Positions 11,440-27,860 of a stretch of DNA of 64,000 bases are shown in pieces. The notes beneath the pieces were generated by a model, which was not told the DNA's origin, did not search any database, and saw nothing but the letters and a program-made list of their open reading frames with translations. Position 1 is the first letter of the stretch. Each line of letters opens with the position of its first letter. Position numbers and translations under genes: made by a program. This stretch comes from Mortierella sp. BCC40632 (taxonomy: Eukaryota > Mortierellomycota > Mortierellomycetes > Mortierellales > Mortierellaceae): positions 2,547,501 to 2,611,500 of the forward strand of contig WAEK01000004.1 in assembly GCA_011634665.1 (NCBI GenBank), in the 5' to 3' direction.

Positions 11440-14400
11440 TCACTTACTGCAGGTAATCACACCCATAAGCTTGTTCCAGAAACCCTTCTTCTTTTGGCTT
11501 CCATCGATGTTCTGTCCATCGTCCGCACGGCCACCGTTACCAAGGCCATGGTTAGGTGCAACACGGCTATAGGCCTGATCGCGCAACAAATCTTGATCAG
11601 CTGGGGCCCCTGCTGCTGCTGCTGCTCCAGTTCCAGCAGGTCGGCTTGTGCTTTGCTTGCTCTTCAATTTGGAGTTGCTATGCACCAAGGCCGAGGGCTG
11701 CTGGACCTTGCTGCCACTCAAACCATTCTGCAATACCGGTTGCTGGGATGATGGAAGCTGAGGCTGCTGGTATTGATGTCTCTGTGGCTGGTTGTGGCTG
11801 TAAGGATCACGCGAGTTGTGGTGACGGTCCGATGCATGGTGGTGGTGTCCTGATGCGTGCAGCGGGCTGTTCGAGTACTATGGAATAATGAGCATAATAA
11901 AAAGCGTAAATATTAGTTTTTGTAATAAAGAACAAAAGGCTTAAGGCAGAAAGAACAAGCAATTGAGAGACACTTACATCCAGTTCCGCATCCCAGCCCT
12001 TGCCGTTGTTGAGCAACATCCAGTCAAAGACTCCGTCCTCGACCTCGTTGACGCTCTTCAGGGCCTTTGTGAAGAGATCTCTCAAAAAGTCGTAGTCGGG
12101 TGTCTCCTCGAACGACAGCTTGCGAACATAGTTGAGGTAGATACCAAACTCCTCTGAAAGAAAGAGAAAAAAAAACAATAAAAGGAAATAGCGAGATGTT
12201 AGAATGACTAAAGACAGCAAGAATTTGCCTCATGGACAGCAATTGTAGGTAACAACAATCTTGAATACTGTACCTGGGAATCCGTCGCAGAGCTCCTTGA
12301 TTGGGGTCGACTGCTTCTTTTCACCAATCTTTTCATACTTTTGCTTGTTGGTAGCAGCCTTGAGTCCCTGCCAAGGCAATCCTCCTCGAAGGAAGTACAT
12401 AAAGACATGACCCATCGCCTCCAAGTCATCACGGCGAGATTGTTCTAAAGAACAAGTAAAAGACAAAGGCGTGACCGTCGGTTAACACAAGGGATGACAT
12501 AAAAAATACGTAAGAGAGAGAGAAGAGGATCATATGCTAGACAACCATGGGTCAATGTTCCGCTCATTACCTCGTCCCAAGTGGGTATTAATGCTCATGT
12601 ATCGAGCAGTGCCGCTAAGACTCTTGCGTTCACGGTAAGGTATATGCTGCTTTGTCTTTGGGTCACGGTACTGCTTTGCCATACCGAAATCGACTACGTG
12701 GACCAGGTTGGCGTGCTTTGTGTGTGGTTTGCCGACCAAGAAGTTGTCTGGTTTGATATCACGGTAGATCAGATTCTTCTCGTGGATTGTCTGGACGCGC
12801 GAGAGCTATGAGCAGATGGTAATTCAGGAATGTAAATAAAGACCGTTAGTGCATTGGCCACTGTTTGTTTTGATAACGGCTCTCCTTGGAGAACGGCTCT
12901 TCCTGTCGATGTATCTGGTCAAAGAAAGGGCGACCAGTGTGGAATAGAAGGCTATTGTACTACTCTTACCATTTGCTTGGCAACCATGACGACGGTCTTG
13001 ATAGAGAATTTGCGTCCACACATATCAAAGAGATCCTCGAGTGAAGGTCCGAGCAGGTCGATGCAGAGGATGTTGTGGAGACCCTCCTGTCCAAAGTAGA
13101 AGGCATTGGGGATACCCGCTATAAAGCACAAGGAGGTATAGGGTTAGGATGTGGTAGCGATATAGCAAGGATGAAGGATGACAATAAGGGATGTGGCCAA
13201 ACCCCTTCTTGTTGTTGTATCTTCTTCCTCCTCCTCCTCCTCCTCCTTACTTCCTTTCTCCTCCACTTTCCCCCTTGATTGATCCCCCACCCGCACCCGC
13301 AAGGCCTTTGATGTTTACCAACATGCAGGACCCGATATTCCGCCTCCGCTCCCCACCACTCACTCACTCTCACCCTCTCACTCTCTTTCTCTCACTGTGA
13401 TTTTGCATGATCAAAAGAAAGGATGGTGGTGATGGTGATGGCAATGATGATAAAGACCTCCCCCTCCCCCCTCCCATCCCGTAGTAGCATCCGCATGCCC
13501 ATCTCATACTCGCATACACGCAGACACATACACACAAACATTGTATCCATCTCACCCCTTTCTCTTTTGGACTCTGCCACTCCTCCAGACAGACACGGGT
13601 TCAGGGAGTGTGTAGAGATGCAGCGTTAGACTGCAATGCCAGACAAACTTCTCTTTCTCTTTCTCTCTCTCTCTCTTCTTTCTTGGCCCATGCAACGCAA
13701 CGAGGAACCAAGAGAATGTAATTGACCAGTCCTAAAGGTCGAGGCAGACTGGACCAAAAGAGGAACTCGCACTCGCACCCTCTCTCTCCAAACCTATTTT
13801 TCCGTCCCCAGTTTGAGTTTCTTGTTTGGTCCGAGAGGAGACGGGTGGTCCCATGATCCGTCTACGCTGATTTTTTTTTTCCTCGGCCTCGAGAGAGAGA
13901 GACCTTCTTCTCTTTCTCTCGGCCAGTATAGTAACCTATCCAATGCCCATGATGATACAGCCCTCTCTCCCTCCTCCCTCAGAAAAGGAAAAGGAAAAGG
14001 AAGCAAAAGTATAGGAGGATGGGAGACAAGACACGCCGCTTTCTCTCTAGTTGGAGAGGGTGATAAAGAGAAAAAGGAGGAAGAAAGGGAGAGAGGTGGA
14101 TGCTTACTTGAGCCAGCCAAGATCTTGTATGTCCTATACTCGTCCCTGAGTTGGGGGGCATCACTCTTTCTTGGCTCAAACTTGATAGCGACCTGCTGGT
14201 TGTTCAACAGGTTGGTACCTGTGTTTGTGAATGCAACAGCCACAAGAGCCAAGAGATGGATGGATAGAAGAATGGGTGGGTGGGTGTAAGATTAGTTTTT
14301 TTTTTCTTCTTCTTCTTCTTCTTCCTCCCTTCATTCATAAATTCATACATGGGGGATCAGGATGTACAACAGTCAAAGGAGGACACTGTGTGGCTAAGCT

Positions 14401-14519
14401 GCCCGAGACTTGCCTTCGTAGATGATGCCAAAGCTGCCCTCGCCAATCTTCCGGCCAACCCTGTAGTGGACGCCAACGACGTTCGACGACGAGTGGGTGC
14501 TATGCGAGCTTGTACTCAT
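11440..14519 (-). CDS. Casein kinase I, Yck1/2-like (membrane-type CK1)
   Basis: Ser/Thr kinase of the CK1 family, closest to fungal Yck-type enzymes that act at the plasma membrane. Exons: 14519-14414, 14218-14108, 13118-12970, 12805-12571, 12444-12274, 12153-11978, and 11877 to 11448 or 11440. Visible elements are the glycine loop ([10 protein letters not shown]), VAIK lysine, [70 protein letters not shown] and the Yck-like [16 protein letters not shown] His/Gln/Ala-rich tail ends in [12 protein letters not shown]. Intron 1 starts with GC instead of GT, and the phase confirms it. The frame stops at 11440, but a consensus GTAAGT donor (11447) and T-rich acceptor (before 11373) suggest a further exon ending at 11282 with a Cys-Cys pair. 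Intron 2 is unusually long (about 990 bp). The kinase call is certain; the last residues are not. Confidence 0.93.
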
Positions 14520-16223
14520 GCTGTGAGAAGGCAAAGAGACATGAGAGAGAAAAAAGTATAAAAATAAGAGGAACCAGGGACAGGTTAGGGTATGGATGAC
14601 AGGGTGATGGGGAATGAAGGATGAAGAGGGGATAAAGTCGGATTGTGGGCTTGCGGGTCAGGTCCGCTTACACGGTGAATCGAGCAGCGAGTCCGGCTGA
14701 AGTGGATGGCGGAGAGTAAAAGGAGAAAGAGAGAGCGAGGAGGCTGGTAGCGAGAAAAGGAGGAAGGGTAGCCGGTGGTGAGGATGTGGGCGAGGAAAAG
14801 ACAAGAGAGGAGGAAGAGGAGGAGGATGTCTCGACGGAGCAGAATCAGGGGGGGAGAGGTGGGAAAAAAACAAAACAAAAAAAAAAAAGGGGCGATGAGA
14901 AAAATAGAGAGGACAAGGGAAAAAGGGAGATGTCAAAAATGATCGGATATGGGGGGGGAGAGAAGAGAAAGAGAAAGAAAAAGAAGAGAAAAAGAGAAGG
15001 AGGAAAAGGAGGAAAAGGGAATGAGGTAGGACAAGAGATGAAAGGATGAAAAGATGATGGATGACAAGGATGGGTGACAAGGATGGATGACAAGGATGGA
15101 TGGATGGATGGATGGATTTAATGGATGGATTAAATGGAAGAAAATGAAGATGACTATATGGGCGATGAGATGAAGCGATCCGACGGACGATGGACGACCG
15201 ACCGCCCGTTCTTCGAAGGGTGGGGTGGGTGTGAGACTGGGGGGGGGGGTGAGAGGTGAGGTGAGAGAGAGAAGAGAAAAAAGAAAGAGAGCGGGGAAAA
15301 GACTTGAGAGAGAGACAGACAGAGAGACAGGGATATCCAATGGTGTTGTCGCCAAGGAGACCCGCCAAGAGAGAGAGAGAGAAAGAGAAAAGCAAGCACA
15401 ACAAACACGGCGGGACAAGGCCCGACGATTCTAATTAAAAAAAAAGGGAGCATACTACTCTCTCTCTCTCTCTTCTCTCTATCTGTCTGTCTTTCTGTCT
15501 GTCTGTCTGTCTGTGGGCAATCCTACCTACCCACCTCTGTCCCGTCGACCCTTCGCCTCTTTCTCTCTATTCTTCGCCCCTTCTCTCTTTTTCTCTTTTT
15601 TCTCTTCTCCTCTCTTTCCCTGCAGCCCTCTTCCCCCCCTTCCCACCGTTGCCATGGGCCCTGAGGGTCCATGTCGTCAATTATCAATCAGGTCATCTCT
15701 CCAGCTGGATCGAGACATGTGATAAGCAAGCAACAGTCGAGATTTAGAACAAGCAGCGAGAGGGTGTGTGTGTGTGTGTGTGTGGTGTGCATGGTCCAAT
15801 GGAAGGAGAGATAAATGATCTGGGAAATAAGGCTGATCAAGAGAGGATATAATCCTTGGCCTGGTCTGCATGTCACTCCTCCTCTCCTCCCCATGGATGA
15901 TTAAATGGAATGGTAACACAAGAGCAAAAGGAGAGGAAAGGATCGGAGAAAGCCCGATAGAAATGCCCGCAGATGCGCAGGTCAGAGAAGAGAAGAGAGA
16001 AAGAAAGAAAGAAAAGAGAATGAAAAGGGAAATGGATCACATCGAGTTGTTCGGGTGTGTGTTTGTGTGCATGCAACGCAGTGTGGGGAATTAGTTGTGT
16101 GGTGGAAGTGGAAGTGTGATGCGTATGTGTTGTGTGTGTGCGTGTGTGTGTGTCTGAGAGTGAGAGAATGGAGGCAGAGGTTACTCAGGAACAGAAAGAG
16201 CGAGTGAGAGAGTGGGAGAGCGA

Positions 16224-16255
<32 letters not shown>

Positions 16256-16740
16256 AGAAGGAAGGGTGGTTTGAAACTGTTCCACTACGGTAGTACAGTG
16301 TGGCGGTGGACCAAATGGTCAATCGACAAAGGAGAGACTGAGCTGAGACTGCGCTGGTGGTGGAGGAGAAAGCTGTCTGCTGAAGAGTCGGACCACAAAG
16401 TAGCCCCGCTCTATCTCTCTTTCTTTCTCTCCCCCAGATGGGAATGCGATGCATCCTTCTTCTCCTGAAATCTCCAGACAGGGTTCATGATGGAACACAG
16501 CAAAGAAGGATGAGAGGAGTGAGAGTGAACTCAAAGGGTCATTGGGCTGCGTACCTGAACAATCACGACTGAGCACGAGTAACGGTTAGAAGCAATGGAC
16601 CAGGAGGGGGGGGGGATCAGCACCACGGGTGTCTTTGCAAGGAACGCGGCTGGAAAGGATGGACTGAAAGACAGGAGAGCCAAGAAGGACCAATGATAAC
16701 GAAACGGAAAGGACAGAGACCGGGTGGCGAGTAAGAGAGC

Positions 16741-16782
<42 letters not shown>

Positions 16783-17609
16783 AGAGAGAGAGAGAGAAAA
16801 GGAAACAAAGGAAAAAAAAAAAAAAAAAAAAAAAGACTCAAATGCGTTAGTGACAGCTGTGTCTTTGACCTTGTTCTAGGACAGAAGGAAACTGATGCAA
16901 GGTGCCGCCTAAAACGCAACGGGAACATAGGCCTGGCTACAGAACAAGGAGGAGCCAGAGTGCTGCGTGGGTGTGTGCGTGCTTCTCCATGGTCCCACCC
17001 CACCGTGCTGCATGGCTCAATGACATGCCTCTATGCCCTTACTGCTCTTCTCCTCGTAACGCTTCACCCACCGCTTGATGATAGAGAGGGGTGCGTGGTG
17101 GGTGGGGTGGGATGGGGGAGAAGAAGAAGAGGAGAGGAAGAGGAGAGAAGCAACAGCAGCAGCAGGAGGAGGAAGAGGAGGAAGAGGAGGACGTGACAGT
17201 CAGGAATGGGTTGGGGTCCCACCTAGTAAGAGCACTGTTATATCCTAGAAGGGGGATGAGAGGAAAGATGGGTGGGGAAGCATCCATGCATCCAAGGCAA
17301 CAGCAACTCTAGACGCCTAGAGAGATGCACAAACAAACAGAGGCAATTGAAGCACCAGAGGCATTGGAGGGGGGCATCAGAGATAAAGAGGTAAAGAAAC
17401 GAACAGGCGTCAAGTCAAAGAACTTGTCGCGTTTGGCAGGAATGCCGGATGCTGGATGGGCAATATCGATCACAAAGGATCCAATTATCGCCAGCAGGTG
17501 CGCGCATTGCTCACACACCGCGCCATGTCCCAGCATCGAGCCCATTGGGGAACCTTACTAGCATCCAGCGCTCTCTTTCAAACACACAAAACCAGGAGTC
17601 AAGTGGTTC

Positions 17610-17642
<33 letters not shown>

Positions 17643-20411
17643 ATGCTGCCAGGGAAGAGGGGGGGGTGGAACAGAGGGCGAGACAGACAGAGACAGAGAC
17701 ACAGAAAGACAGAGATACAGAGAGGAGGCAGCGGAGGGAGAGCCATGGTACGTGTGCGCGGGGGAGTGACAGAGGGAGCGAACGAGATCCAGGAGACGGG
17801 TCTGGTCAATTGTTGTCTTTTCCTCGTTTTTCGAGGAGACGGATCAGGCATGGACAAGGCGGCAGCGAGAGGGACAAGGAGGGGGACGCCGCAAAAACAC
17901 AGCCCAGTAGCAGAAGCAGCAGCAGATGAAAGAAAAGGGCCCTTTCTTTTGCTCGAGAGAGAGAGAGAGAGAGAGACGGAAGGAAAGAGAGAAGGAAGGA
18001 AGGAAAAGAGAGAGAGAGAACACCTCTTGTCTGGGTCTGCAACCATACTGATATAGCTCCTGTGCAGCATCCTTTGGGACAATGTCCAGGTCTCTCTCTC
18101 TCTCTCTTCTTCTTCTTCTTTCTCTCTTTCTCTAGCCTCCCTTCCTTTTCCTCCGCCTTCCTTCTCCTCCTTCTCATCCGCTGCTGCCCTACGCAGGCAC
18201 ATCCCCCTCTCCCCTCCCCCGTGCACACACGAGTAGGGCAGGGGTGAAGGGGTGGGCACAGACAGGGTGGGTGCACAGAAAAAAAAAAAAAAAAAAAAAA
18301 AAAGAGGATGTGACAAGTGAGGCAAGAAGGGCTCAGAGTATCCACACCGGAATGCTCGGTAGCGAAACAGCCGGCGATCAGCCATGTAGAGGATGTATCA
18401 AATGGTACAGGATTCATAGGAGATGGCTTACACCTCATGTACTCATGGTGCAAGGAAGAAAGAAAAAGAGAAGAGAGAAAAAAAAATAATAATAATAATA
18501 AAGAGCATGTGGAACGAGGAGGCGGATGTTATAAAGGTGGGTGTGAGCAGGAGAATGCGAGAGTGGGAGTAGGAAAGAAATGGGTAGAGAGCGGATGCTG
18601 TTCCTGATCATCACCTTGCTTGGTAAAAGCGACCGATCGAGCGAGAATGGAAAGTGACTGAAAGTGGTCAAAATCAAAGGTTTGAGCGAGTGTCGAGAAC
18701 AAGTGTCGAGAGTATGTGAGTGAGAGTATGTGAGTGAGTGAGTAGGCGAGTGAGAGAGTGAGAGTAAGAGTGAGTGAGAGAGGAGAGAGTGAGAATGAGA
18801 GAGAATGAGAAAGAGAGAGGAAGAAGGTGCGCGCGAGACTGGTATGAGTAGAGTGATGGAGAGGAATGCGGAAGGAGGATCGGATGAGGGAGAAGCGCAA
18901 CCAGAGGTGACGAAAAAGAAAAAAGAAAAAGAAAAAGAGAGAAGAGAGAGAAAGAGAGAAAGAGAGAGAGTGAAAAAGGGTGAAAAAGGGTGGGGGAATC
19001 AAAGATGTGGGCAATGGGGGGGAGAGGGACGGCCCAAAAGACTGCACCCGCTCAATGCAATATTTAGTCCGCACTGCCGGAAGACTCTCGCTCACAAGTG
19101 TCCATGTCCTGCAGCCATTGGATGGGATGCAACGTTTCTACTGCACTTCTTCCAACTTTTATGCCCTTATCGCATTGGGCCACCTGCGGTTGTAGCAGCG
19201 ACAGTGGCCGACCCGGCATCAAGGCCAATCCCAAGCCAGACAGATAGCTTGTTCTTGTTCCCTAGCCAGCCAGTTGTAAGCCAATGCCCCTGCGGAGGTA
19301 ATTCTCGTCTCCGCAAGAAACATCTCTTGGCCGATGTTGTCGATCTTGACCCCGCTCTCTCTTGTCCTCGCGCGTTACAACCTGTCCACTCACGAGGTCT
19401 TGTGTAGATCATGCCTCTTCCAAGGCCGGTCAGCCAGGTCAGCGACTTCTTTCTCGGAGAAGCGCATGCACTGACCTTTTCCACAATAGTCTTGGCCTGA
19501 CCCAAGGCGGTCGCACAAATGAGGTTGTCCACAGACCTCCTTGTTGTTCATCTCCTATTCCTTGACTCGCATTCGTCTGCCTCTCAAAGTTTTGAACAAC
19601 AAGTTTACAACGAAAGCAAAAGGGCCGACCATGGTGGGTCTCTGTTGCTGAGTTCACTTCCGATGTTCAAATATACACGATGCGGTACCTGCATGAGGAA
19701 TATATAGAAAAGGGTAGAGCACCTCTTCTAGTCTAATGAACAGTCGATGGATGGGCCTGCCTCTAAAAATGAGAAGCTCGGTCGGGATTCTCCAGCAAGA
19801 CATACCGCCGGAATGTTAGATGGGCTCCTCTCCTCTCTCCTCTTTCGCTCTTTTTTGCCCTCATCCTCTCTTTGTCTCTGTCCGTCTGTTGTTGTTGCCA
19901 TCGACATTCAATCTGACTTACATAGAGGATTGCGTGCAGCGGAGATCCTCCCGAGCTCAACGGGACGGTTTGGAGCCATAGAATCAAGGGCACGCAAGAG
20001 AGAGAGAAAAAAAAAAAAAAAAAAAAAAGTCAGCAGAGAGAGATCGGACGACGACACCCACAAAGAAGAAAGCATGTTGGAATGTGTCCTCAGTGTCCTG
20101 CAGACAACCGAAGCCTAGATTTTGGAATACTGGGCTGGGTACTGTCTGTTTTCTGGACCACATACCAAAACGACGGCCAACATACCATGTGACCTCAGGG
20201 CAAATGGGGTGATGGTGGTCCATGCATCGTCAATTCCCATGAGCCATCTTGGTAATCCCACCTTTTTTTTTTTCCTCTTCTTTTTTCTTTTTCTTTTTTT
20301 CCTTTCTTTTCTGTGCTCCCTTCCCCACATCAAGCACTTGTCTGTTACTCAACTGTTTCTCCCACACCAACGTTTTTAAAAACCTTGCTTCTTAGTCTCC
20401 TGCTCCAAACA
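14520..20411. other. 5.9 kb gene-free divergent region, purine-rich on + strand
   Basis: This separates the start of casein kinase I (-) from the start of hexokinase (+). From about 14550 to 18980 the + strand is dominated by A and G (GA, GGA and GGAT runs, e.g. 16740-16798, 17612-17640, 17955-18020, 18715-18830). It also has GGAT runs near 15060-15130, GT/GA runs at 15765-15783 and 16125-16255, AAT at 18486-18500, and A tracts at 16815-16834, 18281-18303 and 20010-20028. The part 19030-20400 is of normal complexity but shows no domain I recognise. Open frames here translate to Arg/Glu/Lys-rich or Ser/Leu/Phe-rich low complexity. Long 5' leaders or non-coding RNAs are possible but not shown by sequence. 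Confidence 0.65.
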
Positions 20412-22562
20412 ATGCTAGCCTCAAACTACGCGTCAGCTCCGCGAACTAACCGGTTCCTTTCAGAGAATGCCCGCCAAATCCAATTCGTGTCTTCTGCTCA
20501 ACAGGATGCTGTCCACGACCTTGTCAGCCAGTTTTCGCTACCCTCTCAGCTACTCCGGGGTATCAAGGACCGTTTCATCGCCGAGATGCAAAAGGGTCTC
20601 CTGTCTGATGGCGAAACACTAGCCATGGTGCCATCCCATGTCAAGCGACGCCTCGATGGCTCTGGTAGGCACCACACTCATTTCTAATACTACGATGCAG
20701 GTTAAACCCCATGTGTTAAAATGTCAGGCTACTTGTTGACAGTTAACCATCCCATCTCATTCAAGAAACTGGGTCGTACCTGACACTGGATGTCGGAGGT
20801 ACCAACCTTCGCGTGGCTTCCGTTCAACTTGAAGGACAAGGTCGTCTTTCTACATTGCAAAAAAAGTACACTATCGACGAATCCTTGAAGCGAGGAGAGG
20901 CCAAGCACCTTTTTGGTAACAACAAATGAACAGTTCGTGCATGCATCCGACCATGACTTTCTAGCCTAGGTACTCACTTTTATCATTGTCGATCTTTTTA
21001 GATTTCATGGCCCAGTGTGTCGACTCTTTCAGGAAGTAGTCTTTCTACTGTTAAACCTTGCGGAGTATCTTCAAGAAAGACCCAGTTTGAATAACCTTAG
21101 TTTCTTTGTCTCTCTCTCTCTCCGTTTTCCCGGTGCTGCAGTGGATGAGCATGCAATAGTGGTCCCACAGACGTCGGAGATTGAGCTCGGCTTCACGTTT
21201 TCGTTCCCGGTGAGGCAGACGGCCATCGACAGCGGAGTACTCATCTCTTGGACAAAAGGCTTTGATGCCCCTGGCTTGGTTGGTAAAGATCCGGCAGAAT
21301 TCCTACGTAACGCCTTTCAAAGACGGAATATGTCCATTCGTGTTGGTAAGCAAGAAACAATACAGGCCGTTATGACGTTTTTGAAAGGAAGAATTGTCCT
21401 CTGAATTAACCTAGCCATTCTCATTGTATGCGATAGCTGGAATGCTGAACGATACCGTCGGCACTCTTCTCGCTCACGCGTACCGTAATCCAAAGACGAC
21501 AATTGGACTGTAAGAATATTCCTTGAATAACTTGACTTTGACATTTTGATGTGACCATCTTCTTTGCAATGATGATACCCATCCTTCTGCATGAATCTGC
21601 TGACAGTATCCTATTGAACTCACAGAGGTTTAGGAACGGGATCCAACGGTGCATACATTGAGAAAATGAAGCGAATCCACAAATGGGATGAGCCCATTAC
21701 CGATCCAGAGTTCAACAACGAGATGATCATTAACATGGAATTTGGCGCCTTTGACAAGGAGCGAACCGTTTTGCCTCTCACCATGTACGATAATAAGGTC
21801 GACCGAAAGTCTTTGGTAAGCCATTAGCTCAATGTTACATCCTCAACTGACTTGTTGCACAAGCAATGGTCTCGCTTACACGGAATCCTATTCCTTTCCA
21901 TGGAACGTTAGAATCCTGGAACACAACTGTTTGAAAAGATGATTGCAGGGATGTATCTTGGCGAGATAACGCGCAATGTCCTGCTAGATCTCATTGATCG
22001 ACGACTCCTCTTTAATGATTGTGATCCTGGTTTGTTGAGCAAGTGCTGGTCGTTTGACGCGGCACACATGTCAACCATTGAGGCAGATGGGTCACCAGAT
22101 CTTACCGAGACGCGATTGATTCTCGAGTCCGTTCTTGGAGTCATCGCAAGAGCCTCGGAGGAGACAAAGAGCATCAGGTCAGGAGAAGCATCGACTATAG
22201 TTGACCGACAAATTGTGAAATTGATCGTTGGACTGGTTGGAAAGCGTGCTGCGCGTTTGAGTGCTGTTGCCCTGGTGAGCATCCTGCAACAGCAAGGCTT
22301 TGTCCACCTTTGGGAGGCTGAAGCGAAAGAGGACGAGGCTAGAAAGATGGCTGTAGTTGGTGTGTGTGGAAGTCTCTATCAATTCTATCCAGGCTTTGAA
22401 GATGACATCTACGAAGGACTAGAGGATATTCTTATAGGTGACTCTGACACCGACAATCAGAACGACTCGAGGCGAGCCATCGTCCGAAAGTATGTCAGAA
22501 TGGAACTGGAGGAGAGTGGGAGCACTGTGGGTGCGGCATTGTGTGCGATGCTTGCAAAGTGA
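20412..22562 (+). CDS. Hexokinase
   Basis: Phosphorylates glucose and related hexoses with ATP, the first cytosolic step of glycolysis. Exons: 20412-20664, 20766-20915, 21002-21035, about 21101-21345, 21437-21509, 21626-21815 and 21912-22562; about 531 residues. Motifs in order: LDVGGTNLRV (phosphate loop), LGFTFSFPV, WTKGFDAPGL, MLNDTVGTLLAHAY with the catalytic Asp, and GTGSNGAYIE. Standard hexokinase C-lobe sequence follows (MYLGEITRN). One splice site is awkward. The attractive CT-rich acceptor at 21141 breaks the frame after the GTAGTC donor at 21036, whereas an acceptor at 21100 keeps it but adds about 13 low-complexity residues. The start at 20412 follows a CT-rich leader; an in-frame Met at 20313 lies within that leader. 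Active-site residues are intact, so an active enzyme is expected. Confidence 0.93.
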
Positions 22563-23331
22563 TGGGGAATAAAGGTTTGGATTTAACGATCATAGAGCCA
22601 TCAGAAGTTTCTGGGACCGGGACTCCAAAAGGGCTAAAATTGTCCGACAAAACAAGGTCGCACCACAGGCAAGGCCAAGACAAAGCAAAGGATTGACTGG
22701 CTGGGCATGGGCCAAACACGGAGCGAAGAAGAGGTAGCATGTCCTCTGCTCGGCCCCGGCGTAGCGGCATGAAGGCGATGGCGGCAACCGGGGCAGGTGG
22801 GGGTGGGAGCAAAGCCGGCGCAGGAGGAGGAGGAGGATGAGGCGCAGGGGAGAGAGAGAGAAAGAGTGAAAAGCTGAGGCCGTGTAAGGGCGGGCCGTTT
22901 CGCGTGCCCAGGAGCTGTGGAGGACAGGCAGACAGGAGGTCTGTCTCCCTTGGTTCGTGTCACACCCGTGTCCTTTTTTTTTTTGAGAGAGAGATGTCCT
23001 CGCGGCTCTTTGCCTTGCTCGTTCTCTTTCTCTTTCTCTCTCTTTCTTTCTCTTTTTTTTTTTTTTTTTTTTTTCACATCCCTCGGCTGTTTGCTCCTGT
23101 GTCCTCTCCTTTTGCCCTTTGTATTTATTGCTCTGCTGCTGCATCCGCCAAATCATCCCGAGTTCCGCGATCAAGATCCCGCTCTTGCCATCCATCTCCT
23201 GTATCCCATCTCTTTCTTTCTCTTTCTCTCTTTCTCTCTCTCTGCTTTATTCTTTCACTTTCTCTTTTCTCTTTTTCTCTCCATCCTTCCTTCCATCATC
23301 TCTTCATCGTCCCCTCCATCCATTCTCCACC
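22563..23331. other. Intergenic region between hexokinase and calcineurin A
   Basis: Tandem genes on the + strand are separated by 769 bases. The last 300 bases before the calcineurin ATG are CT-rich with a T run (23045-23074), as expected for a fungal promoter and leader. A GGAGGAGGAGGAGGATGAGG run lies near 22822. No gene is seen. Confidence 0.7.
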
Positions 23332-26700
<3,369 letters not shown>

Positions 26701-26870
26701 AATATATACATATATATTTATATATATTTATATGAAGGGGAGAAGAAGTATGAAAAAAAAAGCATAGGGTAGAGGGGCGGGGGGAAAGAAATGGAATGGA
26801 TATATTGGTGGGAGATTGAAAAGGAGTGCATTTCAGAAAATCCTTGTGAGTTGATCCACTACGCTTACGG

Positions 26871-26917
<47 letters not shown>

Positions 26918-27054
26918 AAAAAAAAAAGGGTCGCTTGTTTGCATGGATCTCTCAGGAAGCCTACCATGCAAATAGACGGTCCAAGCGCAATAATCTCCTC
27001 TGTTGGAAAAACCTGAAATGCACCTCATTATGAAATTCTCTATCGTTTTTCAAG

Positions 27055-27100
<46 letters not shown>

Positions 27101-27860
27101 AAAGAAAGAAAAAAAGAAAAACAGAAATAAAATTAACCACATACTGAATGATTCCTTGGAGCAACTCTTAGAGAGTCAATGCTTCTGAAAGATTAGGATG
27201 GTCTAAACAAAGCCTACACAGCTTGGGAGAACAAAGAGGAAAACGGCAAATCAGTCAATTTTTTTTTTATTTCTTTAAGGAAGACCGTTTAAGTTATGAT
27301 TGGCGGAGTAGGAAGAAAAAGCCGAGAAACGGAGTAGCTATCGGACTTTTAAGTCCCCCCCCGTCCCTGTGCTGACTGGCTTTTTTTTTTTTTTTCACAA
27401 CAACAACCTGTTTCTGCTGGAATAGCCTTGTAGGCAAAAGACGAAACCAAGAAAAACCTAATCTAGCCCTCAGCCATCGCAAAAGTAGCGACAATCCTCC
27501 ATCAACAATATCAGCCCCACGTGGTTGCAGCCCTACGCAACGATTGTCGTTTATCTCGAGACGCTTTAAGAAAAAAAAAAAAAATGTTATCGGAAAGGCA
27601 TCCTTCCCATCCCCTCCTATCACCTCCAAATGTTGCTACCTTGCTACACTATAGAGCAGGGAGGTATCAGCATACACAGCATCGCTCTGCGCTCCTGAGG
27701 CAGCGTCGTTACTCTTTGGTGATCAACGAGAGGGGACCTTCACTGGTAGGTGGCAGCAGGACACACAAACCCATCGCCATCGTTTCAGCGTCCTCTTGCT
27801 CCTATGGAAGGACCTTTCTTCTTCTAACGAGTGATGCCGCGTCTCGTATCCCATACCAAA
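26701..27860. other. Intergenic region between calcineurin A and the inverted duplication
   Basis: Contains AT-rich 3' sequence (26700-26735), two very long A tracts (about 26872-26928 and 27055-27098) and shorter A/T tracts near 27265, 27385 and 27570. A minus-strand frame near 27420-27600 has normal amino-acid composition but is short and interrupted by a T run. I recognise nothing in it. Confidence 0.6.

Noticed and set aside
17558..19095. Long minus-strand open frames of 188-275 residues
   Set aside because: They are translations of CT/TC repeats (Ser/Leu/Phe and Pro runs) with no domain, no intron logic and no leader; repeats keep all frames free of stops.
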